Program-made: the position numbers and the translations under genes
The notes under the pieces: generated by a model
The model's input: only the letters and a program-made list of their open reading frames with translations
What the model was told of the DNA's origin: nothing
Database searches by the model: none
Part shown: positions 9,901 through 17,848 of the stretch, one piece after another
Layout: every line of letters begins with the position of its first letter
How positions within the stretch are numbered: position 1 is the stretch's first letter
Assembly: GCF_900107435.1 (NCBI RefSeq)
Contig: NZ_FNPZ01000001.1
Location: forward strand, 1,212,960-1,276,959
Origin: Herbiconiux ginsengi
GTDB lineage: Bacteria; Actinomycetota; Actinomycetes; Actinomycetales; Microbacteriaceae
Direction: 5' to 3'
DNA: 64,000 nt

Positions 9901-9992
9901 TCGCCGGTGCCGAGGAGCCGGACCAGTCCGGTCGATCCGACAGTCCTGACCACCCGAACGACCCGAACCCCCGAGAAGAGGTGACCGCGTGA
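6951..9992 (+). CDS. MMPL/RND-family exporter with long C-terminal domain
   Basis: 1013 residues. Two repeated halves each have an N-terminal helix, an extracytoplasmic domain and a helix bundle. MMPL landmarks include GLAVGIDYALFIVARHR in the first half and GLAMDYQVFLVSRMREE in the second. MMPL proteins export lipids and other hydrophobic cargo using proton-motive force. Residues from about 715 to 1013 form a hydrophilic extension of unknown role, ending in a Pro/Asp-rich tail. The ATG at 6951 is chosen for its AAGGGGAG ribosome-binding site. The stop overlaps the GTG of the next gene (GTGA), so it is coupled to the YhgE/Pip protein. Confidence 0.9.
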   Translation: MATLLYRIGRFAARRSIAVIVGWIVVLGLAITGAGALGGVMTSSFAIPGTESQQAIDMLDQRFPAASGGSAKVIYAAPAGKTVDDFESQIAASVAALTPLDHVSGVTGPFSADATAQINDDRTMAYATVQYDVPTTQLTEAQNEAVVAAGDTAASDGLSVYFSGVTDPPEAAVDYTEAIGLVVAFIVLLITFGSLLAAGMPLITSVIGVAVTSTLITIVSGFVTISSTAPLLATMLGLAVGIDYALFIVARHRTQLIHGMDPKESAATAVATAGSAVVFAGLTVIIALLGLSVVQIPFLTVMGIGAAVSVVIAVLVALTLLPAVLGLFGRKLIPKPTSRAARRELASADPSSKRRTLGARWVALATAKPVITVVVVVIGLVVVALPATTLRLTLPDAGYNPQGSMSREGYEQLTAGFGPGFNGPLLVTADISKITDLQPALTALHDQFAGLDDVASVSTAIPNPTLDMAIVSIIPSSAPDSVQTENLVHTMRDAAPAFDAENGFTYQVTGQTALGIDVSARLSDALLPFAVVVVGLCIILLTIVFRSLAVPISATIGYLLSVAASFGIVTAVFEWGWLADVFGVAKVGPVISFFPILLMAVLFGLAMDYQVFLVSRMREEFVNTGDPHYAVKHGFIGAARVVTAAACIMFAVFASFVPGGNAVLQPIALGLAAGVFIDAFLVRMTFIPAVMTLLGRLGWAIPRRLERALPNVDLEGEGVREMLDAVAWRPLAGWSDASGADAADRAVAGVSVGSEARPYAVAAELAVVEGAVAAPRVAPFSARAEVGSLLLVTGAADTNPAAVVAAIAGRQRLLEGHLRVLDQPLPVHAAALRRHSVLVARPVEADLLADRLPLGKLPPGALSVQERLQRELGDELAELWGAELAAEWMRQLAIATATAGIVAGRGSRAHPRVRLIALDGTGIPTAYLQHALGVIDAALPLETTLVVAHHGARLEAGTRPVRVIALAAVVPEPPTPPSPPVPPVAGAEEPDQSGRSDSPDHPNDPNPREEVTA

Positions 9993-12076
9993 GCAGCCTT
10001 CGCTCCCTCGTGCGTCGCGGTGACACGGGCGGCCTCTCACCGCTCGCCCGACGCGTGGCCATCGCACTCGCCGTGCTGACCCCGCTGCTCATCGCCGGCG
10101 TCGCCGTCACCTCGCTGCGCGCCGAGGCCGAGGCTTCGTCGTCGGCCGGTGGTTTGGCCTCGACGGGGGCCTCCGCCGCCGCGCCCAGCCTTCCGGCGGC
10201 CGTGGTCAATCTCGACCAGATCGTCTATCTGCAGGACGACGGCACCGTGGTGGCCGCCGATCCGTCGACCCCGAACCAGGCCGGCACCCCGGTCGCTGCG
10301 GGCAAGTTGCTCGTGAGCGAACTCACTGCGGGCGACTCCGGCCAGGGCTTCACCTGGACCGTGACGGATGCCGGCACCGCATCCGACGGCTTGACCGCCG
10401 GTCAGTACTCCGCGGTCGTCACCATTCCGAAGGACTTCTCGGCCGCCTACGTCTCCACCGCCGGCAGCGCACCCGTGCAGGCCCAGCTGCAGGTGCAGAC
10501 AAACGGTGCGAACAGCTATGTCACCGAATTGCTGGCGAGCGCTCTGTCGGCCAACCTGCAGGCCGCCCTGGCCGACAAAGCCACGCAGAGCTTCGTCACG
10601 AACACCCTGAGCGCTTTCACGGCGCTGAACACCAATCTGGCCACGGCCGCCGATGGAGCGGGCAAGCTCGCCGACGGTGCCACGACGCTGGCCGGATACC
10701 AGGGCCAACTCGCCACCGGGCTCGCCGGCGCGGCTCAGGGCGGAACCGATCTCGACACGGCTGTTCAGGGCCTCGCCGTGGGGATGCGGGCGATCGCCGA
10801 CGGCACGACGGACCTGCCCACGTACGCGCAGCTGCTCGCCGACGGCTCGACCGCGGTGAGCAAGGGCGTGGACATCACGCGTGGCCAGTTCCAGGACCGG
10901 GCGAACGAGAGCCAGAGCCTCGCCGATCGCCAGTCCGCCCTCGCGCAGTCGCTCAAGCACATCTACGACACGATGGATCCTGCCGATCCGAACCGAGAGG
11001 CCATCGGCACTGCCGCGCAGGACGCCGGCGCGATCGCCGTGGATCAGGGCCTCGTCACCGTCGCGCTCCGCGTCGACTACGCGGGGGTGGACACGCTGCT
11101 GGCGCCGGGCGCCGACCTCGTCAGCAAGGGCAATGCCGCGTTCGCGGAAGACCTGCCGCTGCTCACGACCACGCTCTCCGAGGTGGCCGACGGCACCGAG
11201 AAGCTGGCGGGCGGCACGAGCAGTCTGGCCAAGGGTCTCGGCGACCTCTCCTCCGGCGCCGCGGGGATCGCCACCGGATCGACCGACCTCGCCACGAACA
11301 TGGGCGCACTCGCGTCAGGCCTGGACGAAGCCGTTGCCAAGATCCCCACCTACACCGACCAGCAGCAGCAGACGATGGCCACCGTGGTGGCGCAGCCGAT
11401 CGTCACCCAGCAGAGCGACGTCGACGCCCTCCCCTCCTCCTCCGCCGCGATCGCCGCCGTCGCGGTGCCGCTGGCCCTCTGGGTCGGGGCCTTCGCGATC
11501 TACCTGCTCCTGGCTCCGTTCGGACGCCGGGAACTGGCGTCGACCGCGTCAACGTTCCGGGTGGTGATCGGCTCGCTCGCGCCGGCCGCGCTCCTGGGCC
11601 TGCTGCAGGCCGCCATCGTCGCGATCGTCTTGTTCCTGGTGGGTGCGCAGCCCGCCCACGTTGCCGGCAGCATCCTGTTCTCGGTGGTGATGTCGCTCGC
11701 CTTCGTCATGCTGCACCAGGGTCTCGTCGCGCTGTTCGGCCAGGCCGGCCGACTGATCTCGCTCGCGCTCGTGGTGGTGCAGATCGCTGCGGCCGCCGTG
11801 ATCGTGCCGAACGGACTCAGTTCCCCGCTCTACACGGGGCTCTCCTCCTTGCTGCCGCTGTCACATGCCATCACGGGCATGCAAGCGCTCATCGGCGGCG
11901 GATCGGTGGCACTCGCGGCGCAGGAGGCGGCGCTGCTCGTCGTCTTCGCCCTGATCGGTCTGGCCCTCACATTGATCGCGGTCACACGGGCTCGATCGCG
12001 CAGCACGGTGCCCGTCCCGGCCCCGTCCCGCGCCTCGGAGCAGGCTCGCACGCCGTCATCCGCTCAGCCGGCGTGA
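9989..12076 (+). CDS. YhgE/Pip-family membrane protein (ABC-2-like permease)
   Basis: 695 residues. One N-terminal helix (about 23-42) is followed by a large extracytoplasmic domain with Gly/Ala/Leu-rich heptad-like repeats (LADGATTLAGYQGQLATGL, GTEKLAGGTSSLAKGLGDLS) typical of YhgE/Pip proteins. A C-terminal bundle of about five helices follows (around 480-675). This is the architecture of the phage-infection-protein family, and such proteins often pair with MMPL transporters. The GTG start overlaps the MMPL stop, so the two should form one export unit. Cargo is unknown. Confidence 0.85.
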   Translation: MSSLRSLVRRGDTGGLSPLARRVAIALAVLTPLLIAGVAVTSLRAEAEASSSAGGLASTGASAAAPSLPAAVVNLDQIVYLQDDGTVVAADPSTPNQAGTPVAAGKLLVSELTAGDSGQGFTWTVTDAGTASDGLTAGQYSAVVTIPKDFSAAYVSTAGSAPVQAQLQVQTNGANSYVTELLASALSANLQAALADKATQSFVTNTLSAFTALNTNLATAADGAGKLADGATTLAGYQGQLATGLAGAAQGGTDLDTAVQGLAVGMRAIADGTTDLPTYAQLLADGSTAVSKGVDITRGQFQDRANESQSLADRQSALAQSLKHIYDTMDPADPNREAIGTAAQDAGAIAVDQGLVTVALRVDYAGVDTLLAPGADLVSKGNAAFAEDLPLLTTTLSEVADGTEKLAGGTSSLAKGLGDLSSGAAGIATGSTDLATNMGALASGLDEAVAKIPTYTDQQQQTMATVVAQPIVTQQSDVDALPSSSAAIAAVAVPLALWVGAFAIYLLLAPFGRRELASTASTFRVVIGSLAPAALLGLLQAAIVAIVLFLVGAQPAHVAGSILFSVVMSLAFVMLHQGLVALFGQAGRLISLALVVVQIAAAAVIVPNGLSSPLYTGLSSLLPLSHAITGMQALIGGGSVALAAQEAALLVVFALIGLALTLIAVTRARSRSTVPVPAPSRASEQARTPSSAQPA

Positions 12077-12134
12077 TCTGACTTCGTGCTTCTCGTGCAC
12101 CAGGAGAGGCAATCGCGACGTCGTCTGCGCCCGA

Positions 12135-12794
12135 TCAGGCGATCTGCGCGGATGAGCCCTTCGCGTCGGCCAAGTCGAGGAACAGCTCGGTGTTGAAGCG
12201 GTAGGCCACCAGCACCTCATCGATCACGCGGTCGCGCTCCGCGTCGTCCCAGCCGACGGCGTCGAGCTGAGCGCGGTAGGTCTCCTTGAACTCCTTCGGC
12301 TTCGCGATGTCGCCGAAGAGGTAGAAGCCGACGCCGTTGGTCTCGAAGCCGAACTGGCGCTGCATCAGGGTGCGGATGATCTGCCCGCCCGAGAGGTCGC
12401 CGAGGTAGCGCGTGTAGTGGTGGGCGATGAAGCCGCCGTTCCAGGTCGCGGCGACCTCGTTGATGCGCTGCACGTAGCGACCCGTGGTGGGCAGCGGCGT
12501 GATCTGCTCACGCCAGTCCTCCCCGATCAGGAAGCGGAGGTCTTCTTCGATCGCGGGCAGGCGGGTCAGCTTCGGCGAGATGAACTCCGCCGCGACGGGG
12601 TCGTTCTTCATCCGTTCGGCGGCTGCTTCAAGGGCTTCGTAGATGAAGTAGTGCTGGGCGACCAGCGCGATGTAGTCGTCGCGGGTGCCCTTGCCGCTCA
12701 TCAGGTCGGTCATGAAACCGGCGCCCTCGCTGTCGCTGTGACCGGTCCAGGTGCGCTCACGAAGAGCTTGCGAGAAAGGGATTACGGCAGCCAT
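12135..12794 (-). CDS. hmuO: Heme oxygenase, biliverdin-producing
   Basis: 219 residues of the HmuO/HO-1 fold. The proximal heme ligand is His19 in WTGHSDSEGAGF, and the distal helix has the conserved GDLSGGQII. It opens the heme ring to biliverdin, CO and Fe2+, so it releases iron from heme in the cytoplasm. An iron-repressor box lies about 20 bp upstream of the ATG, so expression should rise under iron starvation. The next gene on this strand is a DUF2470 protein, a family also linked to heme handling. Confidence 0.93.
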   Translation of the reverse strand: MAAVIPFSQALRERTWTGHSDSEGAGFMTDLMSGKGTRDDYIALVAQHYFIYEALEAAAERMKNDPVAAEFISPKLTRLPAIEEDLRFLIGEDWREQITPLPTTGRYVQRINEVAATWNGGFIAHHYTRYLGDLSGGQIIRTLMQRQFGFETNGVGFYLFGDIAKPKEFKETYRAQLDAVGWDDAERDRVIDEVLVAYRFNTELFLDLADAKGSSAQIA

Positions 12795-12814
12795 ACGCTC
12801 ATTCCACGACGAAG

Positions 12815-12833
12815 TTAGTGTTACCTAACTTTA
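12815..12833. promoter_or_regulatory. Iron-dependent repressor (DtxR/IdeR) box of hmuO
   Basis: TTAGTGTTACCTAACTTTA matches 13 of 19 positions of the DtxR/IdeR consensus TTAGGTTAGCCTAACCTAA and has AAGTTA/TAACTT symmetric ends. It overlaps the likely -10 region of hmuO. Confidence 0.8.
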
Positions 12834-12906
12834 GCGGACGAAGGGCCTGTGATTTCTAGGTGTTTCGCAAGAACCGGCCGGATCAGCCGCCACCCGGGCG
12901 TTTCGG

Positions 12907-13209
12907 TCAGGCGTGCGGGCGCGGCTCGATGCCGAGCACCGCACAGGCCTCGTCGTAGAGCGCCACGATCTCCCGCCGCACCTCGGGGCGTTCGGAGATC
13001 GGTGCGTTCGGCCAGGCGACGGATGCGCGGGTGGTCACTTCATCGCGGGTCACGTCCCACTCGCCCCCGTCGCCGTCGAAGCCGACCATGGTGCTGGCGG
13101 AGGCCCCGGGGTCGACGAAGGCCCGGGCGATCAGGAGGTTGTCGTCGGTGTGGTCGCCGTTCATGTGGCGGAGGACGGCGTCGACGATGTCAGAAGGGAA
13201 GGTGGTCAC
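12907..13209 (-). CDS. DUF2470 protein (heme-utilisation HugZ-like domain)
   Basis: 100 residues. The hallmark is IVDAVLRHMNGDHTDDNLLIAR, the DUF2470 pattern with the HMNxDH motif. This domain forms the C-terminal part of HugZ-type heme-iron utilisation proteins and also occurs alone in actinobacteria. The GTG start at 13209 follows GGGAGG closely, so it could shift by a few codons. The adjacent iron-regulated heme oxygenase suggests a heme or iron role, but no biochemical function can be read directly. Confidence 0.82.
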   Translation of the reverse strand: MTTFPSDIVDAVLRHMNGDHTDDNLLIARAFVDPGASASTMVGFDGDGGEWDVTRDEVTTRASVAWPNAPISERPEVRREIVALYDEACAVLGIEPRPHA

Positions 13210-13236
13210 GCCTCCCAACGCTAGTCGAGAACGCTC

Positions 13237-13884
13237 TCAGTCGAGCAGTTGCGCCTGGAGGAAATAGGTCGAACGCGCGAAGGCGAGCGCGGCGGCGTTC
13301 TTGTCGAGCAGTTCGAGCATCGTCGCGTTGGCGAACCCGTCGGCGGTCGCGGAGTAGGTGTACTGCGTCACCGGGGTGCCGTGCTCCTTCAGACGGCTCA
13401 CGAAGACGTCGACGTCGATGTCGCCCGCCCATCCGGTGTCTTCCGGTCGATGCATCAGTACGGGGCAGGGGATGATGCCGGCCTCCTCCTCGCCGAGCAC
13501 GGCGTAGTAGGCGACCACCGCGTCCGCATCACCGCTCTGGGCGAGCCGGAGGGCGAGTCGCCCGCCCATTCCGAGGCCGATCAGTCCCACGCGGCTGGCG
13601 CCGTGCCCACGGCCGAGTGCCACGGAGTCGTCGAGGGTGGCCAGGGCGAACCCGTCGTCGATGCGCTCGGCGAGTTCGGTCGCGCCCTCGGGATCGACGG
13701 TGGCCACGCCGTGGAAGAGGTCGGGCACCGTCACGAAGAAGCCCTGGTTCGCGAGGGAGCGCGCGTAGGCCTCGAGGTAAGGAAGCCGCCCATAGGAATC
13801 GTGCACGAGCACGATGGTCGGGCGGCCTTGCTCGCCGTACTCCAGAGGCCAGCCCGGAGACGGGATGTCGACGAATTCGGCCAC
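13237..13884 (-). CDS. Dienelactone-hydrolase-like alpha/beta protein with lost catalytic residues
   Basis: 215 residues with the dienelactone hydrolase fold: an oxyanion-side strand TIVLVHDSYGR, YLEAYARSLANQGFFVTVPDLFHG, and the nucleophile elbow. The elbow reads GLIGLGMGGRLAL; the Cys or Ser that should sit between the two glycines is Gly. The region that normally carries the catalytic His (AxHGF) reads ATADGF, with Asp instead. The canonical triad therefore appears absent. GTG at 13884 is chosen for its GGAGGAG Shine-Dalgarno. It may be a non-catalytic binding protein or use other residues. Confidence 0.8.
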   Translation of the reverse strand: MAEFVDIPSPGWPLEYGEQGRPTIVLVHDSYGRLPYLEAYARSLANQGFFVTVPDLFHGVATVDPEGATELAERIDDGFALATLDDSVALGRGHGASRVGLIGLGMGGRLALRLAQSGDADAVVAYYAVLGEEEAGIIPCPVLMHRPEDTGWAGDIDVDVFVSRLKEHGTPVTQYTYSATADGFANATMLELLDKNAAALAFARSTYFLQAQLLD

Positions 13885-14004
13885 GGCTCCTCCGGTCGTT
13901 GCCTCGATTCTCGCACGGCCGAGCGCCGGCCCGTCCAACCGAGTGGGCACGGTTCGATTCCCGGCCCTCAGGCGATCGACGAATCGTGCCTCATCGATGC
14001 GCCG

Positions 14005-15093
14005 TCAGGCGGCCGAGAGGTGGGCGACGTGCATCTGGGTCTGGGCGAGCGCGGAGGCGAGGTAGAAGCCGCGCATGTTGGGCCATCCGGCCGTCCAGCG
14101 GATGCGCTCGGCGATCTGCCAGACCGTGGCGTCGGCCTGCCCGGCCAGCACCGCGGCGACCTCGGCCGAGCGGGTGAGGTGGTGGCGCCGGGTGACCTCC
14201 GCGCGTTCGGCGAGGCCGGTGAATCGGTAGCCGTGGCCCGGGAAGACCTCGGTGACGAGGGCGCCGGAACCGGGATCGCTCGGGGCGGCCGGCCCGCTTG
14301 CGGCGGCCTGCGCGTCGAGGGCGGCGACCCGGTCGAGGGAGCGCAGGTAGTCGCCGATCGGGTCGGCGGCCGGCCCGCCGAGGCCGATCCCCGGATAGAT
14401 GGAGGGCAAGAGGTGATCGCCGGTGAACAGGATGCCGCGGTCGAGGTCGTGCAGGCAGAGGTGCCCGGGGGTGTGGCCAGGGGTGTGGAGGGCGCGGATG
14501 CGTCGCCCGGGAATCGCGAGGAGCTCCCCGTCGTCGAGCAGCACGTCGGCCCGGAAATCTGACTCGGCGCCGCCGCTGGCCGCACGATCGGCCGCGGCGG
14601 CGAGTTCGGGCATCCGATCGGCCGGAACCCCCCATGCCTCGGCGCGCGCCGCCTGGATCTCCGCGTGCCGTGGCGCGGCTTCGAGCAGCCGGGCGAGCGA
14701 AGCCTGCTCCTCGCGGTGCAGGGCGACGGGCACGCCGGTCTCTCGGCGCAGGCGCTCGGCCATGCCGAGGTGGTCGCGGTGCAGGTGCGTGACGGTGATG
14801 GAGGCGAGCTCAGGGGTAGCCCACGAGTCGCCGGGTGCGCCGCTGTCGCCGCGGATCTCGGTGACGAGAGCGGAGAGCCGCTCCCGATTGCCGTCGCTGT
14901 CGAGACCCGGATCGACGAGGTGCAGGCCGCCCCGCGCATCCCGGATCAGGTAGCCGAGCGAATAGTGCGGCGAGTACTCGTTCGGCATCGGCTGCGGCAG
15001 CACCCAGACGTCGTCGCCCGCCCGAGCGGCCGCCGGCGCGGGACCGCCGCCGGTCTCGGCGGCGTATTCGAGTTCGCTGAGCGCCCGCGTCAC
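14005..15093 (-). CDS. MBL-fold metallo-hydrolase
   Basis: 362 residues. The metal-binding motif is THLHRDHLG (HxHxDH), followed by the later ligands in TPGHTPGHLCLHD, FTGDHLLPS and FPGHGYRF, a complete dinuclear-site set. The C-terminal part (after about 290) resembles the helical region of LACTB2/hydroxyacylglutathione-hydrolase-type enzymes. Substrate is unknown. The GTG start overlaps the stop of the nucleoside hydrolase gene by 4 nt, so the two are co-translated. Confidence 0.88.
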   Translation of the reverse strand: MTRALSELEYAAETGGGPAPAAARAGDDVWVLPQPMPNEYSPHYSLGYLIRDARGGLHLVDPGLDSDGNRERLSALVTEIRGDSGAPGDSWATPELASITVTHLHRDHLGMAERLRRETGVPVALHREEQASLARLLEAAPRHAEIQAARAEAWGVPADRMPELAAAADRAASGGAESDFRADVLLDDGELLAIPGRRIRALHTPGHTPGHLCLHDLDRGILFTGDHLLPSIYPGIGLGGPAADPIGDYLRSLDRVAALDAQAAASGPAAPSDPGSGALVTEVFPGHGYRFTGLAERAEVTRRHHLTRSAEVAAVLAGQADATVWQIAERIRWTAGWPNMRGFYLASALAQTQMHVAHLSAA

Positions 15094-16127
15094 GGCAGGC
15101 GAGCGATCGTGTCGAGGAAGAGGCGGGCGTAGCGCGCGCGGTCGACGTCGAGCGCCACGTCGACGAGGGCGGGGCCGGGGAGGGCTCCGGCGCTGCCCGC
15201 TCGTTCTCCCGGGGCGTGGATCGCATCCTCGCCCGCGCGGCGGCGTCGGTCGACGATGGTCTGGCCGCGCGCGAAGCCGGCGAGCTCGACGCGCACCGGG
15301 TGCCGCTCGATCCGCAGAGCGCCGGGGTCGACGAGAGCGCAGAGGGCGCCCGCGTCGCCGATGTGCCCGGTGTAGCGGGCGTCGGCGGTCGCGAAGGCGG
15401 CATCCGTCGTCGCCGCGTCCGGCGCATCCGGGTCGTCGCCCATCGGAAACTGCAACAGGCGGCCGGCGAACCGAGCGGATGCCCGGGGCGACGCCACGAG
15501 AGCATCGGCGTCGGTGCGGCCGATAGTGACCTGGTTGAAGACGTCGAGGCCGTACATGAACGTGGGCACGCCCGAATCGATCACGATCGCCGCGGCCTCG
15601 GGGTCGTGCCAGACATTGAACTCGGCCACCGGTGTGGCGTTGCCGACTCCCGCCGATCCGCCCATGAAGAGGATTCGATCGATACGGGGCGCGAGCTCCG
15701 GATGCTGGCGGAGCAGCAAAGCGAGATTCGTCTGCGGGGCGAGGGCCACGATCGTCACCGGTGCCGTCGAGGCGAGCAGCACGTCACGGATCAGATCGAC
15801 CGCATGACGCGGGTCGGCAGCGCGGGTGGACCGCGGATGCGCGAAGTCGGGATGGGTGCTCAGCTCGCCGAGTCCGTCGGAACCATGCACGTGAGAGGCA
15901 CGTGGCGTCTCGATCAACGGCCGGAGCGCGCCGCCGGCCACCGGAACGGGTGGCGCATCCGCCACGTCGAGCACGCGAAGCGTGTTGGCCACGACGTTCT
16001 CGAGAGATGTATTCCCCGCGACGCATGTGATTCCGAGCAGATCGATCTCCGGATGCGCCACGGCGAACAGGATGGCGAGAGCATCGTCGACACCGGTGTC
16101 GACGTCGAGCAGAACCGGCTGGGTCAC
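15090..16127 (-). CDS. Nucleoside hydrolase (IunH/RihB family)
   Basis: 345 residues. The calcium-binding DVDTGVDDA motif is near residue 8, the central MGGSAGVGNATPVAEFNVWHDPEA carries the conserved Asn/Glu/Asn substrate residues, and a late HIGDAGAL block supplies the last aspartate. The enzyme splits ribonucleosides into base and ribose for salvage. GTG is used as start; TAGATT at 16139-16134 sits 6 nt upstream and contains the stop codon of the preceding gene. It is co-transcribed with the MBL-fold gene. Confidence 0.92.
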   Translation of the reverse strand: MTQPVLLDVDTGVDDALAILFAVAHPEIDLLGITCVAGNTSLENVVANTLRVLDVADAPPVPVAGGALRPLIETPRASHVHGSDGLGELSTHPDFAHPRSTRAADPRHAVDLIRDVLLASTAPVTIVALAPQTNLALLLRQHPELAPRIDRILFMGGSAGVGNATPVAEFNVWHDPEAAAIVIDSGVPTFMYGLDVFNQVTIGRTDADALVASPRASARFAGRLLQFPMGDDPDAPDAATTDAAFATADARYTGHIGDAGALCALVDPGALRIERHPVRVELAGFARGQTIVDRRRRAGEDAIHAPGERAGSAGALPGPALVDVALDVDRARYARLFLDTIARLP

Positions 16128-16136
16128 CGCTTCAAT

Positions 16137-17195
16137 CTATCGCGCTGTGGGGGCGGCGGCGGTGGCGGCGATCGTCATCGGGCCCGTCACGTCGTGCACG
16201 AAGTGCTGCAGTCGCTGGTAGACCTCCTGCGACTCCGGATAGCGGTAGTTCTGCTGCCAGGTGTGCAGGGTGTTGGCGTTGTCGCGGTCGTAGATGAGAG
16301 CATCCACCTGCACCTGGTGCTCGCGGAGACGCTCGATGAAGTTGAGGTTGGCGGTGTAGAAGTAGTCGCGCTCGGAGGTGGTGACGAAGACGGGCGGGAA
16401 CGAGGAGTCGAGCCATTCGATGGGCGAGAGGTAGTCGGCGGCGCGACGCAACTCACCCCGGCTGCGGGTGCTCCGCAGCGGACCGGGCAGGAGCATCCGG
16501 ATGAATCCGAGGCCCAGGATGAACCCGCGTTCGAACATCACCGAGAAATCGACGACACTGCAGTGCTGCACGAGGCCGCGGAGGTGCTCTCGGGGCGCCG
16601 CGGGCGCGATGCCGTAGTGCTCGGCCAGCTCGGGGCGGAAATGGGCGGCGGAGAGGAGAGCAGAGAGCTGCCCGCCAGCCGAGTCGCCGCCGAGCACGAT
16701 GCGCTCGGGGTCGCCCCCGTAGGCGGCGATGTTGGCCGATACCCACGCCAGCGCGGCGTTGGCGTCGTGCAGCATGTGCGCCATGGTGAAACGGGTGGCG
16801 CGCCGGTAGTTCACGTTCACCACCACCATGCCGCCGACGGCCTGGCTGGCGCAGTACTTCGTGAGGGCGGCCTTGTCGCCCGAGGTCCAGCCGCCGCCGT
16901 GGAAGTAGACGTAGACGGGCAGGGGTGTGCCGGGTTCGGTCGGCGTGCCGACGACCGCTCCGGGCAGCGGGCTGATGACGTCGAGACGGTGCGCGCGGAT
17001 TCCGTCGCCCACGAAGTCGATGTCGAACCGGTAGTCGACGGCGGTGATCGGATCGGCGTTGAAGCGGGTGCGCTCGCTGCGGCTCACGGTGTGCATGAGC
17101 AGCCGCCACACCCAGACGGGCAGTCGCTGCACGAAGCCGGCGTTCTTGATGGAGGCCCAGCTCCACCGGCGCCGCACGGGTGCGATCGTGGTCAT
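16137..17195 (-). CDS. Alpha/beta hydrolase, hormone-sensitive-lipase type esterase
   Basis: 352 residues. It shows the HSL-family oxyanion motif YFHGGGWTSGD and the nucleophile elbow GGDSAGGQLSA. A catalytic Asp probably lies in TSERDYF and the His in NTLHTWQQNY. It is probably a cytoplasmic carboxylesterase with unknown natural substrate. An N-terminal hydrophobic/aromatic stretch (FVQRLPVWVWRLLMHTV) may be a cap or membrane contact. ATG at 17195 is preferred because TAGGGT (17207-17202) lies exactly 6 nt upstream. Confidence 0.87.
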   Translation of the reverse strand: MTTIAPVRRRWSWASIKNAGFVQRLPVWVWRLLMHTVSRSERTRFNADPITAVDYRFDIDFVGDGIRAHRLDVISPLPGAVVGTPTEPGTPLPVYVYFHGGGWTSGDKAALTKYCASQAVGGMVVVNVNYRRATRFTMAHMLHDANAALAWVSANIAAYGGDPERIVLGGDSAGGQLSALLSAAHFRPELAEHYGIAPAAPREHLRGLVQHCSVVDFSVMFERGFILGLGFIRMLLPGPLRSTRSRGELRRAADYLSPIEWLDSSFPPVFVTTSERDYFYTANLNFIERLREHQVQVDALIYDRDNANTLHTWQQNYRYPESQEVYQRLQHFVHDVTGPMTIAATAAAPTAR

Positions 17196-17326
17196 GCCCA
17201 CACCCTACGAGCCCCGCCCGCACGCGCCCTGTGCGCCTGCCGTGAGGCCACCGCATGCAGCGCCTACCTCCTGCGGCGCGCACACCGCGCCGCACTCCCC
17301 CGGCCGGTGGGCTCCTCCGCCCGCTG

Positions 17327-17719
17327 TCACCCCCGACGGGTCGACCAGATCGCCCACGCGACCAGTAACGGCTGGAACACCAGGCGGGCGGCGCGTTTGC
17401 GGTCGTTGTCGAGTCCGAACGCGTCACGGCCGTTGACCCACTGTGAGATGTTGCCCGGGAAGATCGCCGTGAAGAACAGGGCGGCGACGGTTCCGACGGC
17501 CTTCTGCTGCTTCGGCAGCACGGTGAGCGCCGTGCCGAGGGCGATCTCGGCGACGCCGGAGGCGAGCACCACGGTGTCTTTGTCGAACGGCACCCAGTCG
17601 GGCACCTGGGCCTGGAAATCCTTGCGGGCGACGGTGAGGTGCGTGATACCGGCGCCGACCAGCGCGACGCCCAGGACGATCCGGGCGATGGTGCGGGCGA
17701 CGTGACGTTTCTGAGTCAT
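17327..17719 (-). CDS. DoxX-family membrane protein
   Basis: 130 residues with four hydrophobic segments (for example VLGVALVGAGITHL and VVLASGVAEIALGTALTVLP), the usual DoxX layout. FFTAIFPGNISQWVNGRDAFGLD is a recognisable DoxX-subfamily loop. DoxX-like proteins are linked to redox or thiol homeostasis; the exact role here is unknown. The ATG at 17719 is chosen over an upstream in-frame start because the extra residues are not hydrophobic and the hexamer CAGGAT lies 6 nt before it. Confidence 0.8.
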   Translation of the reverse strand: MTQKRHVARTIARIVLGVALVGAGITHLTVARKDFQAQVPDWVPFDKDTVVLASGVAEIALGTALTVLPKQQKAVGTVAALFFTAIFPGNISQWVNGRDAFGLDNDRKRAARLVFQPLLVAWAIWSTRRG

Positions 17720-17762
17720 GCCCTCATCCTGCACCCGGACCGGGCCCACGGAAGGTCTCTTG

Positions 17763-17786
17763 GAGCGGATGACGGGAATCGAACCC
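17763..17786. repeat. 24-nt duplicate of the tRNA-Gly 3' end (att-like)
   Basis: This block matches 17848-17871 at all 24 positions, that is the T-arm and the 3' acceptor strand of the adjacent tRNA gene, 85 bp downstream of it on the tRNA strand. The 5' half of the tRNA is not repeated. This is the geometry of an attachment-site core left by tRNA-targeting integration. Confidence 0.7.
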
Positions 17787-17848
17787 CACGACGCATCGCG
17801 TCGTGCGTTGCGTGGTCGTGGATCGCTCGTCTCAGGGCGGTCTCAGAG

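Noticed and set aside
8166-10067. A 633-codon open frame on the minus strand opposite the MMPL gene
   Set aside because: It is His/Arg/Gly-rich nonsense typical of antisense frames in GC-rich coding DNA; the plus strand carries a clear MMPL protein.
17763-17834. A second, degenerate tRNA gene
   Set aside because: Only the 3' 24 nt match; the D-arm and anticodon arm are missing, so it is a fragment rather than a tRNA.
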